From: Deinandra increscens subsp. villosa
Taxonomy: Eukaryota; Streptophyta; Magnoliopsida; Asterales; Asteraceae
DNA length: 64,000 bases
NCBI GenBank assembly: GCA_039602395.1
Contig: JBCNJP010000023.1
Coordinates: 89,676,177 to 89,740,176, forward strand
Direction of reading: 5' to 3'
In this document: positions 37,922 through 48,790 of the stretch, piece by piece
Layout: each line of letters opens with the position of its first letter
Position numbering within the stretch: position 1 is the first letter of the stretch
The notes under the pieces: model-generated
Told to the model about the DNA's origin: nothing
Seen by the model: the letters and a program-made list of their open reading frames with translations, nothing else
The model's database searches: none
Program-made: the position numbers and the translations under genes

Positions 37922-38105
37922 AAAGTTCATTGTAGACACCCTCATAAGTGTAGACATGTAGACACTATATTTCACCATTAGATCTCTTGATCTAGTGGTT
38001 GTGATAATTTCATTTTTTCCTTTTTTTTCCTTTTTCTAATTGTTCAGAACATTTCACATGTGAAAAAGAGCTATTTCACATGTGAAAGTGTCTACAATGA
38101 ACCTC

Positions 38106-38147
<42 letters not shown>

Positions 38148-40369
38148 TATATGTTATATGAATGATTAGTCACCATGCTAGGTGTTAATTCTCATGATTA
38201 GTCACCATGCTAGGTGTCAATTCTCATACTTAGTCACTAGGACACTTGTAAGAAGCATGTGAGACACTCTTGGCTATAAATAGACCATGGATCCATCCAT
38301 TTTTCTTGCTAATTCACCTAAAATCAACCTAAAACCTCTAAGAAACCTCAAGAACTCCAAGAACACTCTAGCTTGCATTTTTGAAGATTCAAAGGGAGTT
38401 AGGAGCCCATCTTCTGGAATAGATCAAATTAAGGTATGTTTAACATAATCCTTCAATTAGTTGCATGATTCATAACACTTAGATATGCCTTTTAAGAATA
38501 ATGCAATATTAAGGTTCTTGAACATGTTTTGTTGAGATTGGGAGTTCTAGTGGGAATCATGGGTTGAAATTTGGTATGAAGCCTTAGAATAACATGTTTT
38601 AAGAAATCCTTAAGTTAATTTCATGTTTAAAGAAGGGTTGGTATGGTTTCACCATGTTGGTTTATCAAGAACAAGTAAACCAAAAACAAGAACATAAACA
38701 TTGGTGTTTTGATCATAGTAATTCCGCCTCCTGGTCGTGATAACGCCTATACGGTCGGTCATGATCATCACCAAACTAAAACACAAATATGGGTGATATC
38801 TCATAGTAATCCCGCCTCCTGGTCGTGATAACGCCTATACGGTCGGTCATGAGAATCACTCATCAAGGACATAAAGGCTTGGGCAAGGGTAATAATATTC
38901 AACAAAAGAACATGATTATATATATGTACCAAGTATATATAAGTTAAAACATGGGTTTTGATAAAGTATTGAATGTACCGAGTTACTCGGATATCTAGAA
39001 GTTGGTGCGGACTGGAAGGGTGGCGCCTGTGCACTGGGGTTTCTGGCATAGTGGCGTTGTCGCATAAATTCCAACTGGGACATGGCATACGCTTCACTGG
39101 GCGATCCCGGAGTGAGCGTTTACTTATAGGAATGCACCTCTTCATAAGTATCACTAAAAGAATACTTTTCCCATAAGGGGAAAAACGGTTATTTAGACAA
39201 ATGGATGTTAAACCAACAAGGGATTGGGTTTAGGATAAGGGGTTAGCCTTAATGACCGCTTGTAACCTCTAGGATGTCTTTCTAGGGACATCACGTTAAA
39301 GCAAGTTAGATTCACGAAGGAATAAGCCAAGTAACTACTTCGCAACCTAAGGTGAGTTCTATGAGCCCTGTTTTATATTGCTTAAATGCTTTAAACTGTT
39401 TTGGGCTGATATACATAACGTCTTGTGTAAATACTTTCTACTGTTTATAAAGTATTGATATATGTGAAATGTTTACGATGTTACTTGCCTTTAGTGATTA
39501 AGTAATGAAAGGATTAGTGGAAAGTAGGATTACTAGGAAGATGTTTTAAATCAGATGATTAGACGTCTTTAAGAGTAGTAATCCACCAGGGAAAGTAAGA
39601 TGTCCATTAACAGGGTTCTATTTAGCTAAGTAGAACATGTTAAGGATGGTAATCAGTAAGGTCACAAGGGTTGTCAAGTATTAAGTGGGGGCTTCTGAAA
39701 TAGGGAGTTTTATAGTGTTTTTCCTGAAGTGTCGGCAAAGCAGGAATGAAAGACCACTGTCATGTGAGGATCAAACAACACTATTCCCCGAGATGGTACT
39801 TGAGACGAGAAGTGACAAAAAGATACATTAGGACAGGTTCTTAATGTGAGGCGAAGATGATAAGGTTATAGAAGGTTATTCTATTCACGAGGTTTATAGA
39901 ATGATAGGGTAGATGTAATCTACTAAGTATATGGATGATTATGTGTAAACCTATGATACTTTATGCTTAATTGTCTGTTTGCAGAAATGGTTTGATTGAC
40001 CCAAATAGTATGTGTTCGAAAGGTAAAGTTTTCCAAAAACTTAGAACTCACCAGCGTAAGCTGACTTGTTAAGTTATGTATGTCAGATGAGGCTGGACCA
40101 TCGGATCGAAAAGGGAAAGCTGAGATGTGAGTAGGAACTAGGGGGCGTACACTATCAAGACAATGCCAAGCTATCAAGAGAAGACATTTTCAAAGACTGG
40201 CATGGAGATATTTTTCTCTTTTTTATTTGTCTCTCTTACTATGTAATGCTTGGCATATGAATAAAAGTTTTTATTTCCGCTGCTTTAGTTATCTCTGTTG
40301 TACCTTGTGTTCATGAGTAAATCCGATGCGTGACCGCTCCTAGGGCCAAGTCTAGGAGTGGGCGTCACA
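37684..40369 (+). repeat. Tekay 5' LTR (2686 bp, with MITE)
   Basis: Longer than the 3' LTR by about 256 bp because of a MITE plus expanded (TA)n. It contains an 85-bp-period duplication (about 38714-38850, GTAATTCCGCCTCCTGGTCG-type units) and a 30-bp-period duplication (about 38168-38227), both shared with the other LTR. A TATA-like GGCTATAAATAGACC near 38272-38287 is the probable promoter. Confidence 0.93.
37916..38111. mobile_element. Short MITE, copy 2, inserted in the Tekay 5' LTR
   Basis: Starts TAGTGAAAAGTTCATTGTAG and ends CTACAATGAACCTCACCCTA, inverted termini shared with 16161-16361. It lies inside a (TA)n microsatellite. The other LTR has the same microsatellite (about 48758-48787) without it, which gives an empty site in the window. 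Probable TA target, masked by the surrounding TA repeats. Confidence 0.88.
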
Positions 40370-40371
40370 AG

Positions 40372-40386
40372 TTGGTATCAGAGCCT
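40372..40386 (+). other. Tekay primer-binding site
   Basis: TTGGTATCAGAGCCT begins 2 bp after the 5' LTR. TGGTATCAGAGC matches the 3' end of initiator Met-tRNA used by many plant retroelements. Confidence 0.9.
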
Positions 40387-40848
40387 TGGTTTAAGAGATT
40401 TAGATACTATTGCGGTGTCTAGACTTAAACTAGGACTCTGGGAAGGCCAAGTAAGATGAGACAAATGCCAGTATTGATAGTTATGCCCATAGGTAGAACG
40501 TTGCATTAGGAACATAATAGACGGGATTTAGAGTATATGGGTATGGGAAATACCCAATTGCAATTAGCTACTGCAATTTGGTATTAACTATATAAGTATA
40601 TCTTAAATACTGGTTATTATGAGGCCAAGTGCGAGATAATTAATTTGATGATAGGATACGTTATCAATGGAAGTAGGAACTTAGGATGGGGACACTAAGA
40701 ATGCATGTGGATTGGTGTAGCTAAGTTTTGAAGACATCATATATAAATAAACGTATTGACGTCTGCGCTTATCTGTCTATCATGTATTCAAAACTTGGAA
40801 ACTCTACATCACATAAATTCTAAAATGTCACTCATCTTAATGTAGGAA

Positions 40849-41787
40849 ATGGCTAGAAGAAGTCATAGCAATGACGGTAGAATAGTTAGAAGAACCACTC
40901 GTGCAAATCCCGAGCCTGAGAGTAACGGTGGAGCTAGTACGTTTACTAGTGAGCAAGTAGCAGCTATTGTTGCTCAAGCAATAGCTCAGCTCCAAGGAGG
41001 CGCCGGTAGAGCCAACGGAGCTGGAGGAGGAGGAAACAACAACGGGAATATGGGCGGAGGAGACAACCCCAGAGATAGGAGGGAAGAACAAGGAAGTCAA
41101 GGTTGTTCTTTCAAATCATTCAGCGGATGTAGACCCCCAACCTTCGAAGGGAAGAGAGATGCGGTTACAACCGTACGATGGATACGGGAAATGGAAGCAA
41201 CAATCGACATTAGCGAGTGTCGAGAGGACCAAGTGGTAAAGTATGTATCACACTTCTTCGTGGGAGACGCATTATTTTGGTGGGACTCCGTTAAGCAGTC
41301 CCGAGGAAGTGAAGCCATTACCGCTATGAGATGGAACGATCTAAAGGAGATCGTGATGAGCAATTTTTGCCCAAGGCATGAGCTAGATAAGATTGAGATG
41401 AACTTTCTTAGGTTAGAGGCGGGCAACATGACTCATCAAGAGTTTACTAGCAAATTCGACCAGATGGCGAGATTGGTGCCAAGGCTGGTTACCCCCGAGG
41501 AAGAAAAGATAAAGAGGTATGTCCAGGCCCTTCCACCAGAGGTAAGGAAGATTGTGAAGCCTCACGCTCCTAAGACCTACCAGGAAGCTATCAACCTCAG
41601 TGCTACTCTTTATGAGGAAGAGTATGGAAATGAAGGTAGACCAGGGGAGCAAAAGAGGAAGTGGTCTGAGGAAGGTTCGAAAAAAAAAGAAATAGCAGCC
41701 ACTTCAAGAAGTCAAAGAATTGTTCGAAGGGCAGCAAGTCTTTATGCCCCATGTGTAACAAAACCCACTCTGGAGAATGCAGGTTAG
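40849..41787 (+). pseudogene. Tekay gag (matrix/capsid part), frameshifted
   Basis: Starts at ATG 40849 with MARRSHSNDGRIVRR and a Gly/Asn-rich linker. The retrotransposon gag capsid domain lies at about residues 105-270 (CRPPTFEGKRDAVTTVRWI, DALFWWDSV, FLRLEAGNMTHQEF). At about residue 278 the frame enters an A9 run (41680-41688). After this, the meaningful frame is the -1 frame, where the zinc knuckles and pol follow. The annotated tail from about 41690 to 41787 is therefore out of frame. The role is particle assembly. A missing base and programmed -1 slippage are both possible; the former is likelier because zinc knuckles belong to gag. Confidence 0.85.
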
Positions 41788-44357
41788 GTTCAACTGGTTG
41801 CTATAAGTGTGGGAAGGAAGGTCACTATGCTAACCGTTGCCCTGACCAGAGAAAGTGTTTTGAGTGTGGAAGCCCCGATCATATCAGGACAAACTGCCCC
41901 AAGTTGGTGAAGAATTCAGAACCACCAAAGGCGAAAGAGGCAACAAAGGCGAAGGGTAGAGCTTATACCCTGACTACCACCGAAGCCAAGATAACACCCG
42001 ATGTAGTTTCAGGTACGTTTCTCGTTAATAATGTGCCTGCTTCTGTGTTATTTGACTCTGGTGCTAGTAGGAGTTTTGTTTCGCATGAATTTTGTGAGTT
42101 ATTTGATCGACCAACTGTTAAGGCTAATAGACCATTCGAGGTCGAGATTGCCTCAGGGAAAAGTATTAGGATTACTGAGGTAGTAGATAACTGCCTAATA
42201 GAGTTAGAAGGGTACAAACTACCTATTAAGTTATTCCCTATGGCGTTAGGAGGTTTCGATGTTGTGTTAGGAATGGATTGGCTTGCAGAGAACGATGCAC
42301 AAATTATCTGTAACCAAAAGAAGGTTCAACTTCGAACGCCAACTGGGCAATTCATATCCATTTATGGGGATCGTGATAGCTCAGCAGTAGAGATCATTTC
42401 AATGATCAAGGCGCAGAAGTTCATAAGACGAGGATGCAAGGCGTACCTTGCTTATGTTATCGATTCGAGGGTGAAGACTAAGGAGCTAAAAGATGTGCCG
42501 GTAGTATGCCAATTTCCAGACGTGTTTCCAGAAGAACTACCTGGCATCCCTCCCGATCGAGAGATAAAGTTTAGGATTGACTTAGTGCCAGGAGCCCAAC
42601 CCGTAGCGAAGTCACCTTATAGGTTAGCTCCATCAGAGATGAAAGAGTTGATGTCACAATTAGAAGACTTGATTGACAAAGGGTTTATAAGGCCAAGCAT
42701 CTCACCTTGGGGTGCTCCAGTGCTTTTTGTCAGAAAGAAGGATGGAAGTATGAGAATGTGCATCGACTATAGGGGTCTAAATAAGCTAACCATTAAGAAT
42801 AGATATCCTTTGCCTAGGATCGACGATTTATTCGACCAGCTACAAGGAGCGAGTTGGTTCTCTAAGATAGATCTAAGGTCGGGTTATCATCAGCTCAAGA
42901 TTAGGGATGAAGATATCGAGAAGACAGCTTTTCGCACGCGTTATGGTCATTATGAATTTCTGGTAATGTCATTTGGGTTGACCAATGCCCCTGCAGCTTT
43001 CATGGATCTCATGAATAGAGTGTGTCGACCTATGTTGGACCGATTCGTAATTGTGTTCATAGATGACATTTTAATTTATTCCAGGAATGAGCAGGATCAC
43101 GCGATGCATTTAAAAGAGGTTCTAGAGACCTTAAGGAAGGAAAAACTATATGCCAAGTTTTCAAAATGTGTGTTTTGGCTTAAGGAAGTCCAGTTCCTGG
43201 GTCATGTGATAAACGCGGATGGCATCCTTGTAGATCCAGCAAAGATTGAGACGATAATGAGTTGGAAGCCACCTAAGACGCCTTCAGAGATTCGTAGTTT
43301 CTTAGGACTTGCCGGCTATTATCGTAGATTTATTCAAGATTTTTCGAGGATTGTAACGCCACTGACTAAGCTAACCAAGAAGGACACTAAGTTCTTATGG
43401 GGACCTAGTCAGCAGAGTGCGTTTGAGGAGTTAAAAGCCAGATTGACTCAGGCACCGGTGTTATCCTTACCGGATGGGTCTGATGATTTAGTAGTGTACT
43501 CTGATGCTTCTTATCAAGGATTAGGTTGTGTTTTGATGCAGCGGGGCAAGGTCATTGCATACGCATCAAGGCAACTAAAAGCTCATGAGACAAACTATCC
43601 AACTCACGACTTAGAATTGGCGGCCGTTGTGTTTGCACTCAAGATATGGAGGCATTATTTGTACGGGGTAAAGTGTACCATCTACACTGATCATAAGAGT
43701 TTAAGGTACTTCTTCGAGCAAAAGGATCTTAATATGAGGCAGCGTAGATGGTTAGAGTTGATCAAGGATTACGACTGTGAGATTATGTATCACCCAGGTA
43801 AGGCCAACGTAGTGGCCGATGCTTTGAGTAGAAAGGAGGATTATTCTCCAATCAGGGTGAAGTCATATAAGTTAGTCGTTACTCCTGATTTTCTGGTCCA
43901 ACTTCGAAGAGATCAGTACGAGGCGTTGAAGGATGAGAACGTCAAGAAGGAAAGGATGGTAGGACAAGTTGGAAGCTTAGTAGAAAACGAGTTTGGAGTT
44001 AAGACTAGGTACGGTCGAATGTGGGTACCGCTTTTAGGTGAGATTCGCGGTAAGATCTTAGATGAAGCTCATAAGTCACGCTATTCAATTCATCCTGGTG
44101 CGACCAAGATGTACCAAGACTTAAAACGAGACTATTGGTGGCCGGGTATGAAGTTTAATGTCATGCAATATGTTAATAGGTGTTTGACTTGCGCAAAGGT
44201 TAAAGCTGAGCATCAAAAGCCTTATGGAAAGCTTCAACCTTTGAAGATTACCGAATGGAAGTGGGAACATATCACGATAGACTTCATAACCAAGCTACCC
44301 AAAACAGCTAAAGGTTATGACACCATCTGGGTGATAGTGGACAGGCTAACAAAGAGT
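41690..44357 (+). pseudogene. Tekay zinc knuckles, protease, RT, RNase H and integrase start
   Basis: In order: two CCHC knuckles (CYKCGKEGHYANRC and CFECGSPDHIRTNC); aspartic protease with DSGAS; reverse transcriptase with YPLPRIDDLFDQL and active-site FIDD; RNase H starting VVYSDASYQGLG; then the HHCC zinc-binding part of integrase (HPGATKMYQDL, CLTCAKVK) and the start of its DDE core (ITIDFITKLP, first Asp). The frame is open throughout and runs up to DRLTKS, where the CACTA element interrupts it. Integrase resumes in the same frame at 47578. Before this interruption the enzyme core appears to have been intact. Confidence 0.93.
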
Positions 44358-44793
44358 CACTACTACAAAAACTGCTTTCCTTGACACGCGAACGATGACA
44401 CTCGAAAATTCTTGACGTGCAATTACCAAAGTGTCAAAATAAAATGTCAATTATAGGTAATTCCTAAGAATTCATGACGCGTATTTTTGCGTGTCAAGAA
44501 TATCTGTCATATTTAGAGGAAAAAAAACACGGAGGACACTTAAAATACGCGTGTCAAGAATTTCGTGTCGTTTTTTAATTTTTTCCCCCAAAAAGTTCCC
44601 CCCAAAATTTTTGCCCTAATTTTAATTTTCAGCGCGCTCCTCCAAAATTTCAACAAATTTATTTTCTCCAAAACACACGTCTCTTCCCCGCTCTCTAAAA
44701 ACACGTCTCCTGCAAAAAAAAATTCCTTCTGCCAAGAATGTAAACCCTAAGATTTCAATTTCAAGCCCTAATTCTCGAGCATCGAAGCATGTC

Positions 44794-44889
44794 CTCTCCC
44801 TCTGGCTTCAAATCGATTGGGGATTTAGAGTGATGGTCCACCTCTCCCTCTGGCTTCAAATCGACTGGGGATTTAGAGTGATGGTCCAC
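44794..44889. repeat. 48-bp tandem duplication inside the CACTA element
   Basis: Two near-identical units (44794-44841 and 44842-44889) begin CTCTCCCTCTGGCTTC and differ at one site (GATTGG versus GACTGG). Confidence 0.88.
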
Positions 44890-44980
44890 AATCGTCCCAA
44901 TTCTGGTACGTTTTCTTCATTCATGTTCTCAAATTTGTCTCGTTTTCTGACCATTCTCAGTGATTTGGGTATGATTTGGG

Positions 44981-45082
44981 CGATTTCAGATCCACCCTCG
45001 TCCAGATCCAGCGATTTCAGGTCCACCCTCCTCCAGGTCCATCGATTTCAGGTCCACCCTCGTCTAGGTCCGGCGATTTCAG
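44981..45082. repeat. 31-bp tandem repeat inside the CACTA element
   Basis: CGATTTCAG begins at 44981, 45012, 45043 and 45074: three full 31-bp units and a partial fourth, each followed by TCCACCCTC-like sequence. Confidence 0.88.
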
Positions 45083-45319
45083 GTACGTCACTATGAACGC
45101 CGACGGTTCCTCCACACGTCACTAAACCATCAAACCACCGTCCAGCGAGTCAGGTGATAACTATCCGGTTTTGTAAGTTATACGATTTTGTATAACTTAG
45201 GAGCTTGAGTTTGCTTGTAAGTTATACGATTTTGTATTCCTCGTTTATTCACTGATTTGTCTTCTCGTTTTCAGATCTGTTCTGAGTTCCTGATATGTGA
45301 TGCGGTTGTGTTCTTTGTA

Positions 45320-46740
45320 GTTGACTTGAAGAAGCAGATCTCGTGTTCCATGCAATTGAAGAACAAGACGAATAATCATGTGGCGTATAAGGTAAAACCT
45401 AACTGAGCTGTTCTTCTTTAGTTTCTTGTTTAGAAGTAACAACTGTTTGTAGAAATTAAGCTTACCGGTTCATAAATTTGACATTTATCTGTATATTTAT
45501 CTGTTTGATTGCTTGGATTTTGAAAATGATTTTGTTGTCCTTGGTACTTGCATTTAGTCTGCTGGAAATGGCATATTTATTTATCCTTTTGCACATTGAT
45601 GTTTTAATAGTTACAATGCAATCTCAAAAGGAGGCTCCTCTTGATATGCAATGCAAGGACAAGTTTTTACTCCAGAGTGCAGTTGCAAGCCCTGGAGCTA
45701 CCACTAAAGATATTACTCCAGAATTGGTAATTGTTTAAGTGATAAGATTAGGTTCGAATGTTTGACTTCGTTTATTAAGTTTGAAGTTTAAACACCTCTT
45801 GCAACAGTTTAACAAGGAATATGGAAATCAAATGGAGGAATGCAGATTGAATGTTAATTATGTCTATGTTGCTCCCGGCCTCCCCTACAACCACCATCAC
45901 CCGTAAGAGAAGGATCAGAGGAAGGTTCCTCTCCAAGGGCATCAATTTCAGACAACGGGACTACAAGCCCAATTGAATCTGCGGTTAGAAACTTAGAATC
46001 CCCCTTCTTGCATTATTCAAACATCTAGATCTTGGTTTTATAGAGCGTGTGAGGCATGAGGTGTTTGGGACAACGCCAAGTGGCACTTCTTGCATGTGTG
46101 ATTAAAATTAAGGTTTGCAGAGGGATAAGTTTATTAATGGTTTACTTGATGAAGAAGGTTGATATGTAAAAGAGATGAGAAACATGCAGCTTTTGGTAGT
46201 ACATAGAGCAAAGCTTCACGTACGTGAAGCTCTCACCTCGCCTGAGCTATGGAGACCTAAACGCTTACCTAGAGCTCTATAAAACAAGGATCTTGATCGT
46301 TTTTAATTGAACTGACATACTAATGAACCAATTTTATATTTGCAGGTTCCAAGAGCGTATGCTGAATCTCACGATATGTCATCAGATGTTATTTTCTGAG
46401 CAACTACTTACTATTATTAGTTGATCCAAGATTTTGCCAGATAATAATTCTGCATAGTTGATAGTTTTTGCATACTTCCATTTAGCATAATAGAAAGTAG
46501 GAATATTATCTTTCTGCTTCTAATGTTAAGCAACTATATCATAGTGGATTGAAGATTCTGTGATGCAACATTTCACCCAATGTTTGTATGTTGTTATTTT
46601 TTATCTACACATGTTTGACTATTATGTTTACTTTACATTCACCTCCTTTTGTGTGTTTTCAGACAAGGGCTCATATTTCTAAACTGACTGATGAGAAGAA
46701 TTCTGCCATTCAACAATCTAATAAGCTTCACCAAGAACTG
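45320..46740 (+). pseudogene. Captured VAP27-type gene fragment (four exons) within CACTA
   Basis: VAP27 proteins are ER membrane proteins with an MSP domain, a coiled coil and a tail anchor. Four exon-like blocks appear in the right order with introns between. Block 45320-45391 reads LKKQISCSMQLKNKT (MSP strand). Block 45611-45726 reads QKEAPLDMQCKDKFLLQ then DITPE (MSP). Block 45808-45983 starts FNKEYGNQMEECRL, then a frameshift and stop, then REGSEEGSSPRASISDNG in another frame (linker). Block 46663-46740 reads TRAHISKLTDEKNSAIQQSN (coiled coil). The exon between the first two blocks (containing the conserved FFAT-binding region of MSP) and the terminal membrane anchor were not found. Retained introns imply capture from genomic DNA, not from mRNA. 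Not a functional gene. Confidence 0.88.
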
Positions 46741-47577
46741 GTACGTACTTTTACTTAACCTTAGTTTATGGCTCTTCCTATTATTATTTTAAATCCAATG
46801 GTAACAAATTATGAAGTACTCATCACTGACTTGACATGTACCTGACCATCTTAAGAAGTTATGATCAACGATTGCATAGTTTAATAAATTCACCCCAAGC
46901 CTATGTAGGATCCTTTATTCCCTTTACTTTGTTTTACTATATATAAGCTTTAGATTGATGTTTATATAGTATGTATATACATGAACATATATGTACATAA
47001 AAATCAAATTACAAATAGATTTTTTTAAACTAAATGAATTAACCTAGACTGATCTTGGATCGTCACCTCTGTTACTAGCCTACAGGTTGCAGGTCTACCA
47101 ACAATGGAGCTAATTCACAAAGATGGCACTCATCCGACTAATAAATTTATTTGTTAATGTAGAAATATTTTTAGTACTTGTATGAAATGTTCGAATTGTT
47201 TTTAATATATGAAATGTATTGTTTTACTATAAGTGTATTTTTATGTTCTATTATCTGGTTAATTGTCATTATTTGTAGAAACTAGTGATTCTATTAAAAA
47301 ATATTTTTTTTAATTTTTTTTTTTTACATTCTTGACGCGCAAAATTGAGTGTCATAAGCAGATTTATGACTGGGGCTTCCTTGACGCGCATTTTATGACG
47401 CGCAAAGCATGTCATAAAATGCGTGTCATTGTTCGCGCGTCAAGAGCTTCTTGACACGCATTTTGCGCGTCAAGAAGCTTCTTGACCCCCGCATCCTTGA
47501 CGCGCATTTGCGTGTCAAGAAGGCACTTTCTTGACGCGCAATGCACGTCAAGAATGCCAGTTTTTGTAGTAGTGAGT

Positions 47578-48540
47578 GCTCGTTTCTTACCTATAAAAGA
47601 AACACATTCTTCTGAAGAGTTAGCTACGTTGTTCACAAAGGAGATTATTGCTCAACACGGAGTGCCGGTAACTATTGTTTCTGATAGGGATACGCGGTTC
47701 ACCTCGCGGTTTTGGAAGAAGTTCCATGAAAAAATGGGGTCAAGATTGCATATTAGCACAGCATATCATCCTCAGACGGATGGACAGAGTGAGAGAACGA
47801 TTCAAACTCTGGAAGATATGTTGCGTGCCTGCATTATTGACTTTGGAGGAAGTTGGGATAGTCACCTACACCTGGCGGAGTTCTCATACAACAACAGTTA
47901 TCATGCTAGCATAGGTATGCCACCTTTCGAAATGTTGTATGGTAGGAGGTGTAGAACTCCAGTGTGTTGGGGTGAAGTAGGACAACGAGAACTAGGAAGC
48001 AAAGATGAGGTTCAAAATATGGCTCGAAACCTTGATGCAATCAAGGCACGACTAAAGGCTGCTCAGGATCGACAAAAGTCTTATGCAGATAAGAGAAGGA
48101 GGCCGATAGAGTTCCAAGTAGGAGACTTCGTGTTATTAAAAGTATCCCCTTGGAAGAATATTATTCGCTTTCGCAAGAGGGGTAAGTTAGGCCCGAGGTT
48201 CGTAGGACCTTTTCGAATTTCAGAACGTGTAGGAGAAGTTGCTTATCGACTAGATCTACCTGAGGAAATGTCTGGAATTCACCCAACATTCCATGTATCA
48301 CATTTGAGGAAGTGTGTGGTGGATGAGTCGCAAATAATACCCTTAGATGAGATTGAAATCGATGACACATTATCACTTGTAGAAAGGCCCGTTGCAATTA
48401 TAGATCGATATGAGAAAAGGCTTAGGAATAAGACCATTCCAATGATTAGGGTGCAATGGATGCACAAGAAGGGTTCTGAGTCTACATGGGAAAGAGAGGA
48501 CGAGATGCGAAAATCTCATCCTGAGTTGTTTGAAGCCTGA
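47578..48540 (+). pseudogene. Tekay integrase C-terminal part with chromodomain-like tail
   Basis: Continues the integrase core from across the CACTA insertion. It has the second Asp in VSDRDTRFTS and the catalytic Glu in TDGQSERTIQTLED, so the DDE triad is D...D...E when joined. A GPY/F-like module follows (KLGPRFVGPFRI), then a chromodomain-like end IRVQWMHKKGSESTWERED that marks chromoviruses and is thought to guide integration into heterochromatin. Ends at TGA just before the polypurine tract. Confidence 0.93.
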
Positions 48541-48567
48541 ACAGGTTTCGAGGACGAAACCTTGTTT

Positions 48568-48581
48568 AAGGAGGGGAGAGT
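48568..48581 (+). other. Tekay polypurine tract
   Basis: AAGGAGGGGAGAGT abuts the 3' LTR, the primer for plus-strand DNA synthesis. Confidence 0.88.
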
Positions 48582-48754
48582 TGTAACACCCCAAAATCTA
48601 AAGGTAATAAATATATATATGTTTTTATATATTTTTATGTGAAAATATGTGTCGTATATGTGTTTATGTGATTAACATGTTAAAATGTTAAGAAATGCGT
48701 ATTTAAAGTTATAACAATAAACTATGCATAAGGTAAATCGGGTTAGATTATTTA

Positions 48755-48790
<36 letters not shown>

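Larger units (their letters stand above)
44358..47574 (+). mobile_element. CACTA transposon with captured host-gene exons (non-autonomous)
   Basis: Inverted termini CACTACTACAAAAACTG (left) and CAGTTTTTGTAGTAGTG (right) with 3-bp duplication AGT (44355-44357 and 47575-47577), diagnostic of CACTA/En-Spm. Both ends carry dense TTGACGCGCA/TTGACACGC subterminal repeats (44380-44575 and 47330-47555). No transposase is present. The middle carries exons of a VAP27-type gene and internal tandem repeats. Excising the element restores the Tekay integrase frame exactly. Confidence 0.95.

Noticed and set aside
38801..39154. 117-codon open frame in each Tekay LTR (also 49444-49797)
   Set aside because: Antisense to the element, inside LTR, no domain; the two copies are just the two LTRs.
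47085..47159. Short exon-like block in the right part of the CACTA element (reads LPTMELIHKDGTHPTN)
   Set aside because: It follows a splice-like AG and ends at a stop, but does not match VAP27 or any family I recognise; it may be other cargo.
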